Positions 28,186 to 37,054 of a stretch of DNA of 64,000 nt are shown here, piece by piece (position 1 is the first letter of the stretch; each line of letters begins with the position of its first letter). The notes beneath the pieces are model-generated. The model did no database searches. It was not told the origin of the DNA and saw only the letters and a program-made list of their open reading frames with translations. Made by a program: the position numbers and the translations under genes. The DNA lies in contig CAJUIH010000001.1 in assembly GCA_910586045.1 (NCBI GenBank), positions 25,817-89,816 on the forward strand, read 5' to 3'. Source of the DNA: an uncultured Eubacterium sp. GTDB taxonomy: Bacteria > Bacillota > Clostridia > Lachnospirales > Lachnospiraceae.

Positions 28186-28688
28186 ATTATTTAGAAATTG
28201 CACGCTTAACAGCGGTTTTGAGAAATCAAGGCGGCCGTTTCTTTTGTTAATATCGTATTTTTGCGCTCATAACGGCGGCCAGTGCGTGTGCGATGGAAGT
28301 TGTAGACCAGGAAATTATTTATACATAAGCAACGAGAAACGGCAGGGTGAAAACTTTGTTGTAACAGTTCAGATAAGATGTTACATTTTAGCTGCGGGGA
28401 CACCGGATGAGAGACACAAGTCTGGCTTGTGGTTTCAGCTCCAAAATGGTAGGAATCCCTTAGGACCTGTATGTAAATAACCTATGATCTTTGCTTGTCT
28501 TTTTTTCCGATAGAAGCACCATGCAAAAATCAGTTTCATAGCCCGCTATGCGCCTGATTTTTGCATGGCACTCTCGAAGAAAAATCCGGCGCAAATATCA
28601 CAGGTTATTTACATACAGTTCCTTATCACATTAATAAACCACGCTGCTCTATGCATTATTTATTTTTAATTACGTCTAAACAGATCAC
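28186..28688. other. Intergenic region with a MITE-like inverted repeat
   Basis: About 500 bases without a convincing gene. The first 275 hold only short frames; one (28244-28480, +) has no ribosome site and no recognisable product. The second part holds the 160-bp inverted-repeat element described separately. The base use resembles decayed sequence. Confidence 0.6.
28463..28622. mobile_element. MITE-like element with long terminal inverted repeats
   Basis: A 160-bp near-palindrome without coding content. The outer arms (28463-28494 and the matching right end) pair over 32 bases with three mismatches, both containing CTGTATGTAAATAACCT. The inner arms CCATGCAAAAATCAG pair perfectly, with a 20-base centre that can itself form a small stem. 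The form suggests a non-autonomous transposable element whose ends resemble those of IS256-type insertion sequences, but no transposase is present and I cannot identify a target duplication. As RNA it would fold into one long hairpin. Confidence 0.62.
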
Positions 28689-29117
28689 TTATTGCGTTTT
28701 ATAAATTTCAATAAATTGTTCCGGCTCAATGGCTAATACTTTAGACATTTTAAAGTCCCGGATGTTACGAGTCACAATATAATCCATTTTTTCTTTATCC
28801 GCACACTGCATTTGCAGTCCATCTTCCAGATCCATCCATTGCTCATTACATAATGCCTTTCGAATGGTTTTTTTGTCCTCAACAATAATTTCCATTATAT
28901 CACACAAAAAAATTAACAGATCTTTCCGCTTCCCGACAGTCAGCTTTTTCCGCAAAATATAAAATAAGTCTGACATCATATGTGCCGTAAGATATCCGTC
29001 TACATTGCCAGACATACACTTTTCTATAATATACTCTGCATTATTGTGGAACGGTTCCCGGTGCAGAAGCCAGTCCAATATAATATTCGTATCAATTAGT
29101 ATTCTCAAATTTTTCAT
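28689..29117 (-). CDS. PIN-domain protein, probable VapC-type toxin
   Basis: 142 residues from ATG at 29117 (minus strand), with AGGTG six bases upstream; the longer frame uses a GTG without a site. RILIDTNIILDWLLHREPF holds the first conserved Asp (Asp9), and DYIVTRNIRDFKMSKV the later acidic motif of PIN ribonucleases. Its start overlaps the preceding small gene by 26 bases, the usual arrangement for a toxin behind its antitoxin. VapC-type toxins cut tRNA or rRNA. Activity is not proven by sequence. Confidence 0.8.
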   Translation of the reverse strand: MKNLRILIDTNIILDWLLHREPFHNNAEYIIEKCMSGNVDGYLTAHMMSDLFYILRKKLTVGKRKDLLIFLCDIMEIIVEDKKTIRKALCNEQWMDLEDGLQMQCADKEKMDYIVTRNIRDFKMSKVLAIEPEQFIEIYKTQ

Positions 29118-29331
29118 CCAATGCACCTAACCTCTCTGCCTGTTCATCTATATCCCCATCCAGACAGCCGCTAAATTCGTGAAATAGAGTTCTCGCATCC
29201 GCTTGGCCTAACCGTTTACCATCCTCCTTTTTCGGTTCTGGAAACACAACAATTACCCTCGCTTTCTCCATTGGGGCAGATTCAGACAGTATAATTTTTC
29301 CATTATCATACAATCCTTCAACAGCAACCAT
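29092..29331 (-). CDS. Probable antitoxin of the PIN-domain toxin
   Basis: 79 residues from ATG 29331 (minus strand), chosen because AAGGAG lies nine bases upstream; a TTG further up would contain this site. MVAVEGLYDNGKIILSE is a start seen in small antitoxins paired with PIN proteins, and the acidic C-terminal half would bind the toxin. Overlap with the toxin gene supports a coupled toxin-antitoxin operon. I do not see a clear promoter. Confidence 0.7.
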   Translation of the reverse strand: MVAVEGLYDNGKIILSESAPMEKARVIVVFPEPKKEDGKRLGQADARTLFHEFSGCLDGDIDEQAERLGALDEKFENTN

Positions 29332-29377
29332 ATTTCCTATCTCCTTCCTCAAAATAAGAATCTGTTCTTAATACTAA

Positions 29378-29719
29378 TTAACACATACCCAACCTTAAAT
29401 CATAAAATTGTTTTATCCAGGAGGGGTAACTTTTATAAGCCCCATTCTCCTTTATTTTACGAAAGGTTATTTTCTCAATCTTTCGATCCAATATTGCAAA
29501 GATTTTCACAATATAGTTATCACTGTATAGAGCTTTCATAATCGGCATTTGCAAAAAAGATGTTGTCGCCGACAAAAAGTTCATGTCATAGTAGGTAGCA
29601 TTTACATCCCATTTTTTCTTCAAATTCAGTTCCTTATAATCCCATACACCTGTTTTTTCCCAAATTTCATTTAGGTCGTTTTCCTGATGATACATTTCAA
29701 TCCATGAAAAGCAAATCAA
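29378..29719 (-). pseudogene. 5'-truncated gene of the SF0329-like family
   Basis: The 113-residue minus-strand frame (IEMYHQENDLNEIWEKTGVW, ALYSDNYIVKIFAILDRKI, WIKQFYDLRLG) looks like the C-terminal half of an uncharacterised SF0329-like protein as I recall that family. A few more fitting codons (IRLDKRELICFS) can be read upstream before a TGA, but the N-terminal half is missing and there is no ribosome site at the first ATG. It is best read as a remnant. It lies beside the toxin-antitoxin pair and a MITE-like element, fitting an unstable accessory spot. The family name is a moderate-confidence recall. Confidence 0.5.
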
Positions 29720-30159
29720 TTCCCTCTTATCCAGACGAATAGCTGCTCAATTTTTATTTGCATATATTTTATCACACTATACAAATTATATCTATATATG
29801 TTTTTGATTTTTCACTAAACGGGTTTTCGACACTTGCTATACTGCATGCTGATGAAATATACAATTAAATTTGCGTAATCAAGACATTTTGAGATATACT
29901 TAAATATTTTCGGCTCGCATGGTTAGAAGCCCTTAGCATTTTGCCCGAGGGAAGAATATGATAATGATGCCCTTGTACATTTTATCCCGCTTACTATGTG
30001 GATTAAAACTTTGGGAGAGGTATGTGAAGCTGAATCCGACAGTTTATCCGTATTTTTTCAAACGGAACTGCAAATCCTACGGATTTAAACGGCATATATT
30101 ATGGTTTTGCATATGGGGAATATCACTTGTAATGATAGAAGAAGAATATGCTTATAAAC

Positions 30160-30180
30160 AACATTTTGTAGCAAAATGTT
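30160..30180. repeat. Short palindrome sharing the core of the long one at 30408
   Basis: AACATTTTG, three bases, CAAAATGTT. The same 9-base half-sites form the centre of the long palindrome at 30427-30447, with the three middle bases inverted. Two copies 267 bases apart upstream of a helix-turn-helix gene could be binding sites of that regulator; this is inference. Confidence 0.55.
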
Positions 30181-30407
30181 ATCTGCAAGTATTCTATACC
30201 AATTCACGTTTTTTTGCAATACCAATGATAAAAATGTATAAAATTGCCAAATAAATGACTCAAATCCAATGTAATATTGTAAATGATCAACGAAAAATTA
30301 CTTTGCCGCAAAGGAGCCAAAATGTGCCGGCAAAGGGTGTTTTTGTCCGTGCGGATCTGTATGATACCCTGCCAAAACCCTGATAAAATAAGGCTTTGAG
30401 CTTATTC

Positions 30408-30471
30408 AACTACCCGTATGATGCATAACATTTTGCTACAAAATGTTATGCATCATACGGGTAGTTTTTTT
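30408..30471 (+). promoter_or_regulatory. Perfect 28-bp-arm palindrome followed by T7, terminator or operator
   Basis: Arms at 30408-30435 and 30439-30466 are perfectly complementary around a three-base loop (CTA). Seven T bases (30465-30471) follow on the + strand, so as RNA it is a very stable intrinsic-terminator-like hairpin. It ends 28 bases before the XRE-type regulator gene. It could stop read-through from upstream, act as an attenuator for the long downstream operon, or be a DNA operator for the regulator; the sequence alone does not decide. Confidence 0.7.
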
Positions 30472-30499
30472 GTGCATGCATCATAGAATGGGAGATTTT

Positions 30500-30856
30500 A
30501 TGAAAGAACTGGATTATGTAAAAATGGGGATGAGAATCCGCCAGGTAAGGAAAGCAAAGGGCTGGTCGCAGAATGTGCTTGCGCAAAAGTGCGGGATCAG
30601 CATGTCTTTTTTAGGGCATGTGGAACGCGGAACACGGATTATGAGCCTTGAGACATTTGTGGGCATCTGCAGTGCGCTGGATACAAACGCGGATGAACTG
30701 CTTTGGGGAGAAGTGCATCCGTCGGATGCGGTACTGGATTTGTGGAGCCGCTTGGAACAGGCGGGAGATACAAAGGCAGGCAAAAAAACAACTGACAGCT
30801 ATGCAATGTATATCAGGATTATGAAGTCTGTAGCAGAGATTATGGGCGGGGCATGA
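30500..30856 (+). CDS. XRE-family helix-turn-helix regulator
   Basis: 118 residues from ATG 30500, with GGGAG upstream; the longer frame to 30443 would begin inside the palindrome. Residues about 10-65 form an XRE helix-turn-helix (GMRIRQVRKAKGWSQNVLAQKCGISMSFLGHVERG). The C-terminal 50 residues have no known domain. Its stop overlaps the start of the glycosyltransferase gene (ATGA), so it heads the second polysaccharide run and probably controls it or itself. The palindromes upstream are candidate binding sites. Confidence 0.85.
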   Translation: MKELDYVKMGMRIRQVRKAKGWSQNVLAQKCGISMSFLGHVERGTRIMSLETFVGICSALDTNADELLWGEVHPSDAVLDLWSRLEQAGDTKAGKKTTDSYAMYIRIMKSVAEIMGGA

Positions 30857-32004
30857 AAAAGAAAGTATTAATAGCGGCTTCCGTAGCGTCTATGATTGAC
30901 CAGTTTAATATGCCGAATATCCGCCTGCTGCAGGAAATGGGATATGAGGTGCATGTGCTTTGCAATTTTTGGGAAGGAAATACATGCAGCCGCAGGCGCA
31001 TCCAAACGTTTCGAAAGACATTGCGCGCTATGCATGTAGTGAGGCACCAGTGGGACTGCCCGCGTGAAATTTTTCCTGTGAAAAATTGCCTGCGCGCCTA
31101 TCGGACGGTACTGGAGCTGACGGGCAAAATCCATTTTGCGTGGATCCACTGCCATTCCCCGGTTGGCGGCGCGCTTGCAAGGATGGCGGCTAATGTACGG
31201 GGGATCCGGGTTATTTATACGGCACATGGATTTCATTTTTATCAGGGCGCTCCCGTTCGAAACTGGATTTTGTATTATCCGGTGGAAAAAATGCTTTCTT
31301 ACCGGACGGATGTGCTCGTTACGATTAACCGGGAAGATTATTGCTTTGCAAAGCGGCATCTAAAAGCGGGTGTCGTGCGGTATACGCCGGGTGTGGGCAT
31401 TGATCCGGGGCGGTTTCAAATAAAGGGCGATTCTTGTCGGTCGTATATACGCAGGGAAGTCCGCGGAAAGTATCGGATTCCGGACGGGGCGGTGCTGCTG
31501 CTGTCGGTTGGAGAACTCAGCGGACGCAAAAACCATCAGGCCGTTCTGCGTGCGCTGGCCAGCCTGCGCCGGGCGGATATTTATTATCTGATCTGCGGCC
31601 AGGGGGAGTGCAGGGATGCGCTTAAAGCGCTTGCCGGGCGGCTTGGCATTGCCGGGCAGGTTCGCTTGGCCGGATATGTGGAGCATGTGGAGGATATTTA
31701 CCAGGCCGCGGATATTTTTGTGTTTCCGTCGTTTCAGGAGGGGCTTCCGGCTGCGCTGATGGAAGCGATGGCTTCCGGGCTTGCGTGTGTTGTTTCGGAT
31801 ATCAGGGGGAATCGGGAATTGGTGGATGAACGCGGCGGGCGGAGATTTTCACCGGACTCTCCGCGGCAGCTTGCGGCAATGCTGCGTATCTTATTGGCCA
31901 GTCCGCAGCGATGTCTGGCGTATGGCAGGCATAACCGCAAGAAAGTGGAAAGCTGTAGGCTGGAAATCGTGCAGCGGACAATGCGGGAGATTTATAGCGG
32001 TTAA
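30853..32004 (+). CDS. Glycosyltransferase family 4 (GT-B fold)
   Basis: 383 residues. HCHSPVGGALARMAA and YTAHGFHFYQGAP near 95-135 and the C-terminal donor site FVFPSFQEGLPAALMEAMASGLACVVSD are typical of EpsD/CapM-like GT4 enzymes. These act in the cytoplasm on undecaprenyl-linked intermediates. It is translationally coupled to the XRE regulator. From here to about 39 kb the sequence is clearly richer in G and C than the first run. Confidence 0.87.
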   Translation: MKKKVLIAASVASMIDQFNMPNIRLLQEMGYEVHVLCNFWEGNTCSRRRIQTFRKTLRAMHVVRHQWDCPREIFPVKNCLRAYRTVLELTGKIHFAWIHCHSPVGGALARMAANVRGIRVIYTAHGFHFYQGAPVRNWILYYPVEKMLSYRTDVLVTINREDYCFAKRHLKAGVVRYTPGVGIDPGRFQIKGDSCRSYIRREVRGKYRIPDGAVLLLSVGELSGRKNHQAVLRALASLRRADIYYLICGQGECRDALKALAGRLGIAGQVRLAGYVEHVEDIYQAADIFVFPSFQEGLPAALMEAMASGLACVVSDIRGNRELVDERGGRRFSPDSPRQLAAMLRILLASPQRCLAYGRHNRKKVESCRLEIVQRTMREIYSG

Positions 32005-32071
32005 ATTATAAGGCGGATGGTGAAAAAGATTTATGACGGTTTTGCTGCGGGACAGACAATGAGGGAAATGT

Positions 32072-33013
32072 ATGGCAGTTGGAGTGCAAACGGTCCAGGT
32101 CTTACTGGCTGCTTATAATGGAGAAAAATACCTGCGGCAGCAGTTGAAAAGCATTTTAGGACAGAGGGGCGTATCGGTTCGTATTTTGGTCAGGGATGAT
32201 GGATCTACGGATGGCACCGCCGCGCTGCTGCGGGCATACGAACGAAAATACGGGAATCTTTCGGTCTATTCGGGAGAGCGCAAAGGGTCCGCCGGGAGTT
32301 TTTTTGACTTGCTGCGGCATGCGGATTTGGACTGCCGGTATTTTGCTTTTGCGGATCAGGACGATGTTTGGATGGCGGATAAACTGCGGCGCGCGGTTTT
32401 GCGGCTGGAGGGGGAAGCGTGCGGACAGCCGCTTTTATATGCCGGAAAAGTATTTTGTACGGCCAAGGATCTTGGCGGACGGCAGATGTTTGCCTATCGG
32501 ATTGGGCGCGCGGCTTCGTTTGGAAATGCTTTGATGGAAAATATCTGTATGGGATGCACAGAGGTGTTTAACCGGAGCCTGCTCGAGCTGGTCCGGGAGC
32601 ATATGCCGCGGACGCATGTGATGCACGATTGGTGGATGTACCTTACGGCGTCTTATTTTGGAAAGGTTATTTATGACCAGCAGGCTTTTGTTTTGTACCG
32701 CCAGCATGGAAACAATCAAATCGGCATGCAGAATGACTGGATCAGGCGGTGGGCAGGCAGGATGCGGCGCATCGGGCAGATGAAGCACAGGCTGTCCGGC
32801 CAGGCTGTCGAATTTCAGCGTGCCTATGCGGGACTGATCAAGGGGCGGCAATGTTTGGCGTATTTGGCAAAGGATCGATGTCTGGAGCTGATGTGCGGCA
32901 GAAATAACGGACTGCGGGCCAGGCTTCGGATTTTTCGGGAGAGCTGTCTGTACCGCCAGAATGCGCTGGATGATATCGTATGCAGGGTACTGTTTGCGGC
33001 GGGGTTCTTATGA
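32072..33013 (+). CDS. GT2, rhamnosyltransferase-like
   Basis: 313 residues; AGGGAA lies four bases before ATG 32072. The GT2 core shows VLLAAYNGEKYLRQQLKSIL, VRDDGSTDGT and FADQDDVWMADKL, the pattern of RgpB-like alpha-1,3-rhamnosyltransferases, with HDWWMYLTASYFG as the acceptor-side motif. A rhamnose acceptor or donor is suggested by family only. RgpF-like sequence in the gene at 39493 supports a rhamnan-like backbone, but no dTDP-rhamnose genes are in the window. Confidence 0.83.
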   Translation: MAVGVQTVQVLLAAYNGEKYLRQQLKSILGQRGVSVRILVRDDGSTDGTAALLRAYERKYGNLSVYSGERKGSAGSFFDLLRHADLDCRYFAFADQDDVWMADKLRRAVLRLEGEACGQPLLYAGKVFCTAKDLGGRQMFAYRIGRAASFGNALMENICMGCTEVFNRSLLELVREHMPRTHVMHDWWMYLTASYFGKVIYDQQAFVLYRQHGNNQIGMQNDWIRRWAGRMRRIGQMKHRLSGQAVEFQRAYAGLIKGRQCLAYLAKDRCLELMCGRNNGLRARLRIFRESCLYRQNALDDIVCRVLFAAGFL

Positions 33014-33038
33014 GACAAAGCAAAAAAGGACAGAAACC

Positions 33039-34460
33039 ATGAAAATACTGCATTATATGTTTGGCCTGCCCCCGGTACGGGACGGAGGGCTGGTTCGATA
33101 TGTGCTGGATCTGATCGAGCAGGAAGCAAAGATGGGAGAGGATGTCCGGCTGTTAATCCCCGGCGCGCCGGCGCTCGGCGTGAACCGAAAAACAAAGATT
33201 TTAAATAGCCGCACACCTTACCGGGAGATTCGGACTTATGAAATCTATCACCCTCTTCCGGTTCCGATGTGTAATGGCATCCGGCATCCGGGTCTGTTTA
33301 TGCAGACATGCGGCAAAAGTGCATACCGTTCTTTTTTGCGCCGGTTAAGGCCTGATCTGATCCATATCCATACGTTTATGGGGCTGCACCGCGAGTTTTT
33401 GGCAGAGGCACGCCGGCAGAAGATCCCGGTCCTGTTTACGTCCCATGATTATTTCGGTATCTGTCCGACCGCGGTTTTGCTGTGCGGGGACCGGATTTGT
33501 GAGGATAACGAATGGAAAGGATGTGCGCAGTGCGCCAGGAAAGCGTTTCCCGTCTGGCGGCTGAAACTGGAGCAGTCCGCGGTGTACCGGATCTTTCGTA
33601 AACAAGAGCGGATCGTGCGTCTGGCAAAAAAGCTGTATGTGCCAATTCGCAGGAACAGCGGAAAACACGACGCAGGCAGATGCCGGACAAAGGCAGATGC
33701 CGTTATGGCGGGTATCCGCGGAATAAAGGCAGGTTCTGTTATGGTTTCGGGAGAATATGCCGCCCTGCGGGATTATTACCGGTCGATGTTTCGGCTTGTA
33801 TCTTATTTTCATTTTAACAGTTCGGCGGCCAGTACGATTTACCGGGTCCGTCTGCGGGGGCTTACAGTCAAAGGCAGTATTGTCCCTGTCAGCCACCAAG
33901 GGATTGCCGACTGCCGCAGAAAGCGTATATTTGGAAAAACACTGCGGATTGGGTATTTCGGGAGCTGGAGTATGCACAAAGGCTTTTTTGACCTGCTAAA
34001 AGCCTGCGGACGGCTGCGGGAAAAAGGCTGTGTGGATTTGGAACTGCATATTTATTCCGGCACCGCAAAAAGGAAAGAGTGTTTTGTCAGAAACCATAGC
34101 GGGTTTGGACAAGGGCAGCTTGCGGAAGTTTTTGACGGTATCGACGTACTCGCTATGCCGAGCCGATGGCCGGAAACCTTTGGCCTGGCGGCGTTGGAAG
34201 CGGTCAGCTTTGGGGTTCCGGTGATCCTGCCGGAATATGCGGGGGCCATGGATCTGCTGCGGGCAGACATGCGGGCCGGGTTTGTATACGATGGAACCGT
34301 ACAGGGATTGGAAGAAACGATCCGGAAAATTTATGATAACAGGGAACTTCTTGCGCAGGCAAATGCCGCGATACTTAGGATGGATATGGATTTTTCTTAT
34401 GAAAGGCATGTCAGGCAGATCCTTGAAATTTACAGAAAGGTATGCGCCACAGAAAAATGA
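33039..34460 (+). CDS. Glycosyltransferase family 4
   Basis: 473 residues from ATG 33039, with AAGGA upstream; the longer frame overlaps the previous gene without a site. The N-terminal domain has GGLVRYVLDLI and DLIHIHTFMGLHREF, a Cys-rich insertion (CPTAVLLCGDRIC, CAQC), and the C-terminal domain IGYFGSWSMHKGFFDLL and LAMPSRWPETFGLAALEAVSFGVPVI. The Cys-rich insertion recurs in the second half of the next protein, so the two GT4 domains are related. Donor unknown. Confidence 0.84.
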   Translation: MKILHYMFGLPPVRDGGLVRYVLDLIEQEAKMGEDVRLLIPGAPALGVNRKTKILNSRTPYREIRTYEIYHPLPVPMCNGIRHPGLFMQTCGKSAYRSFLRRLRPDLIHIHTFMGLHREFLAEARRQKIPVLFTSHDYFGICPTAVLLCGDRICEDNEWKGCAQCARKAFPVWRLKLEQSAVYRIFRKQERIVRLAKKLYVPIRRNSGKHDAGRCRTKADAVMAGIRGIKAGSVMVSGEYAALRDYYRSMFRLVSYFHFNSSAASTIYRVRLRGLTVKGSIVPVSHQGIADCRRKRIFGKTLRIGYFGSWSMHKGFFDLLKACGRLREKGCVDLELHIYSGTAKRKECFVRNHSGFGQGQLAEVFDGIDVLAMPSRWPETFGLAALEAVSFGVPVILPEYAGAMDLLRADMRAGFVYDGTVQGLEETIRKIYDNRELLAQANAAILRMDMDFSYERHVRQILEIYRKVCATEK

Positions 34461-37015
34461 TGGAAACAATAAAACAGCCAAATGATGCAGACAGGCAGGA
34501 AGAAATGAAACCAGTCAAACAAACGAAACAAGCCATAACGGTCGTTGACATCATTATTCCGGTTTACAACGCTTTGGAAGATTTGAAACGGTGCGTAGCA
34601 AGTGTCAGGAAGTGGACGCATCCGTCGGCGTACAGGCTGGTGCTTATCAATGACAACAGCCCGGACGAACGGGTACGGCCCTATCTGGACAGCCTTGGGC
34701 AGGAACACTGTATTGTCATACACAACCGGGAAAACCGGGGATTTCCGGCAAATGTAAATATCGGAATGGGGCAGTCGCGGACAAACGATGTGCTGCTGCT
34801 TAATTCAGATACGGCCGTAACAAAAGGGTGGCTGGAAAAGCTGCGTATCTGCGCATACAGCAGCCATACCATTGCGACCGTTACGCCGCTTTCCAACCAC
34901 GCGTCGCTGTGCTCTGTCCCAAATTTTTGCAGCGAAAATAAAATACCGCGCGGCTATACGCTGGATGCTTACGCGGATTTGGTAGAACGCGTCAGTCTTA
35001 GGTCTTATCCGGATCTTCCGGTTGCGAACGGGTTTTGCATGTATATCAAACGGGAGGTAATCAAACAGATCGGAACCTTTGATGCCGCAGCGTTTGCGCG
35101 CGGATACGGGGAAGAAAATGATTTTTGCTACCGTGCGCTGGAAGCCGGATGGCGGCATGTGATGTGTGACGATACGTTTATTTTTCATGCGGGCACGCGC
35201 TCTTTTTCCAGCGAGGAGAAAAGAAAGCGGATTGCGCAGCATGAGAAAATCCTGGATCAGCGCTATCCAAAACGGATGCAGGATGTGCGTATACACTGCA
35301 GGGACAATCCAAACGCATGGGTGTCAGAAAACATCCGGATGTGGGTGAAACTGGAAAGCCGGAAAAAACGCGGAACGGTTTTATACCTGGCGCAGGCGGA
35401 TTTTAGGGATGACGCGGCGGATCATGTAGGCGGTACGCAGCTACATGTCAAGGATCTGACCGCAGGACTGCGGAAACAGTATGATATTGTCGTCGCCGCG
35501 GGTAATGGTTCCGATTTGAATGTGACCTTGTATATGGAAAAGGACGAGCAGACGTTTCGGTATTATATCGGCGGCAAAAAGGATTATGAAACATTCCGCT
35601 CGGAACGGATGGCGGCGCTGTATGGAAAAATACTGGACAATTTTTCAATTGATGCCGTACACATTCACCATACAAAAGGGCTGACACTGGAGCTGTTTTA
35701 CGAAGCGGCGAAAAGGGACATTCCGATTTTTGCTACGATACATGATTTTTACTGTCTCTGCCCAGGCGTGAACCTGCTGAATGACAACCAGCAGGTATGC
35801 GGTACGGGGAGAGTGCCGTGCAATGGGAAAAAAGCCGCGTGCCCAAGCGGCCAGCCTGTGGAAAGGCCGCGGGAGGATCTGGAATACTGCAGGGTTTGTC
35901 TGCATAAGCAGGCCGGCGTCGCGCAGACCGTACCCTATCTTTCCATATGGCGGGAGGAGCATCTTCGTGCCCTGCGCCTTGCACAGCGTATTTTTGTGCC
36001 GTCGGAAAGCGCGGCCCGCATCGTTTCCGGCTGTTTTGCAGAACTGGGCGGCAGGATCCGGGTATTGGAGCATGGAATCGGGCCGTTTTCACATACGCGA
36101 CAGGGACAAGCCGAAAGAACGTCCTTACGGCAGAAACCGAACCAAGCTGCGGAGGCGTTTTTAACTCCAGATGCGAAACAGAAGAAAGTATTCCGCGTGG
36201 CGTTTCTTGGAGGAATCAATACAGCCAAGGGATACCGGTGCGCCGTGGATCTCATCCGAAAAAGCAGCCGGGATATCCATTGGTATTTGTTTGGCAAATT
36301 TGAACGGGAGGACAGTTCCCTGGAACGGCGGGACAATTTTTTCAATATCGGGCCATACCGGAGGGAGGAATTGCCGGATTTAATGAAAAAGCATGCGGTG
36401 GATTTGGTGTGCGTCCTTTCCATTTGGCCGGAGACCTTTTGTTATACGATTTCGGAATCCCTGTTATCCGGCGTTCCCGTACTGGTCACGGATATCGGCG
36501 CCCTTGGGGAGCGGGTACGTGCGATGGAGTGCGGATGGGCAGTGCCTGTGCAGGCGGACGCGGAAGCAATCTTAGAGCGTATCAAACAGATCCGTAAAAA
36601 TAAGGCGGATTACACAAAAAAAAGGGAGCAGGTCCGAAAACAGCATTTGCGTACGGCCGCTGAAATGTGCGGGCTGTATGAAGCCGAATATCGGAAAAAG
36701 ATGCCTGCGCTTTCCAAAAGGCAGGACAAGTACGACTATGAATGGATGCTTGCGGGGGCTATGAAAACCATACGGGATTCCGGTGGCGGATGGGATCAGA
36801 ACAGGGAACTGGAGATGCGTCTTGCGCAGGCGGAGCAAAAAATTTCTGTCATCGAGCAGTCTTTTACGTACCGGCTGCTGCGGATGATCGCGGCGGTTAA
36901 TCTGCCGTTTCGCGCCAGCATACGCAGGTTTTTGCGCGGCGTGTACCATACGGCAAAAACATACAGGGAATGGACGACGGCAAAACAGGCGGGAAGCCGT
37001 AAAGATGGCGGGTAA
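34442..37015 (+). CDS. GT2-GT4 fusion glycosyltransferase
   Basis: 857 residues from ATG 34442; ATG 34457, which overlaps the previous stop as ATGA, may be the true start since the purine run is too close to 34442. Residues about 33-300 are a GT2 domain (VDIIIPVYNALEDLKRCV, LINDNSPDE, LLNSDTAVTKGWLE, YGEENDFCYRALEAGW). Residues about 315-755 are a GT4 domain (VGGTQLHVKDL, VHIHHTKGLTLELFY, a Cys-rich insertion, VCVLSIWPETFCYTISESLLSGVPVLVTDIG). A coiled coil and basic tail close the chain. Two sugars are probably added by one protein. Overlap with the upstream GT4 gene suggests coupled translation. Confidence 0.85.
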   Translation: MRHRKMMETIKQPNDADRQEEMKPVKQTKQAITVVDIIIPVYNALEDLKRCVASVRKWTHPSAYRLVLINDNSPDERVRPYLDSLGQEHCIVIHNRENRGFPANVNIGMGQSRTNDVLLLNSDTAVTKGWLEKLRICAYSSHTIATVTPLSNHASLCSVPNFCSENKIPRGYTLDAYADLVERVSLRSYPDLPVANGFCMYIKREVIKQIGTFDAAAFARGYGEENDFCYRALEAGWRHVMCDDTFIFHAGTRSFSSEEKRKRIAQHEKILDQRYPKRMQDVRIHCRDNPNAWVSENIRMWVKLESRKKRGTVLYLAQADFRDDAADHVGGTQLHVKDLTAGLRKQYDIVVAAGNGSDLNVTLYMEKDEQTFRYYIGGKKDYETFRSERMAALYGKILDNFSIDAVHIHHTKGLTLELFYEAAKRDIPIFATIHDFYCLCPGVNLLNDNQQVCGTGRVPCNGKKAACPSGQPVERPREDLEYCRVCLHKQAGVAQTVPYLSIWREEHLRALRLAQRIFVPSESAARIVSGCFAELGGRIRVLEHGIGPFSHTRQGQAERTSLRQKPNQAAEAFLTPDAKQKKVFRVAFLGGINTAKGYRCAVDLIRKSSRDIHWYLFGKFEREDSSLERRDNFFNIGPYRREELPDLMKKHAVDLVCVLSIWPETFCYTISESLLSGVPVLVTDIGALGERVRAMECGWAVPVQADAEAILERIKQIRKNKADYTKKREQVRKQHLRTAAEMCGLYEAEYRKKMPALSKRQDKYDYEWMLAGAMKTIRDSGGGWDQNRELEMRLAQAEQKISVIEQSFTYRLLRMIAAVNLPFRASIRRFLRGVYHTAKTYREWTTAKQAGSRKDGG

Positions 37016-37054
37016 AGGGACGGAGCGAATAAAAACGGAAAGAGACGGTGGACT

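Larger units (their letters stand above)
29720..30499. other. Long gap with palindromes and no convincing gene
   Basis: Nearly 800 bases. A + frame at 29958-30254 (98 codons) has GAGGGAAG close upstream but its product is not recognisable. In another frame over the same stretch (about 29924-30089) a protein-like string occurs (ALVHFIPLTMWIKTLGEVC) without a start codon context, so this may be the end of a decayed gene. A short palindrome at 30160-30180 and the long one at 30408-30466 are the only clear structures. TGCTATACT at 29835-29843 could be an extended -10 box. Confidence 0.45.

Noticed and set aside
28244..28480. 78-codon frame on the + strand
   Set aside because: No ribosome site, no family, and it runs into the MITE-like repeat.
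29958..30254. 98-codon frame on the + strand
   Set aside because: It has a purine-rich site close upstream but an unusual composition, no recognisable family, and overlaps another protein-like frame; not enough to call a gene.
35781..36164. Long frames on both strands inside the GT2-GT4 fusion gene
   Set aside because: GC-rich codons open the other frames; they lack ribosome sites and families.
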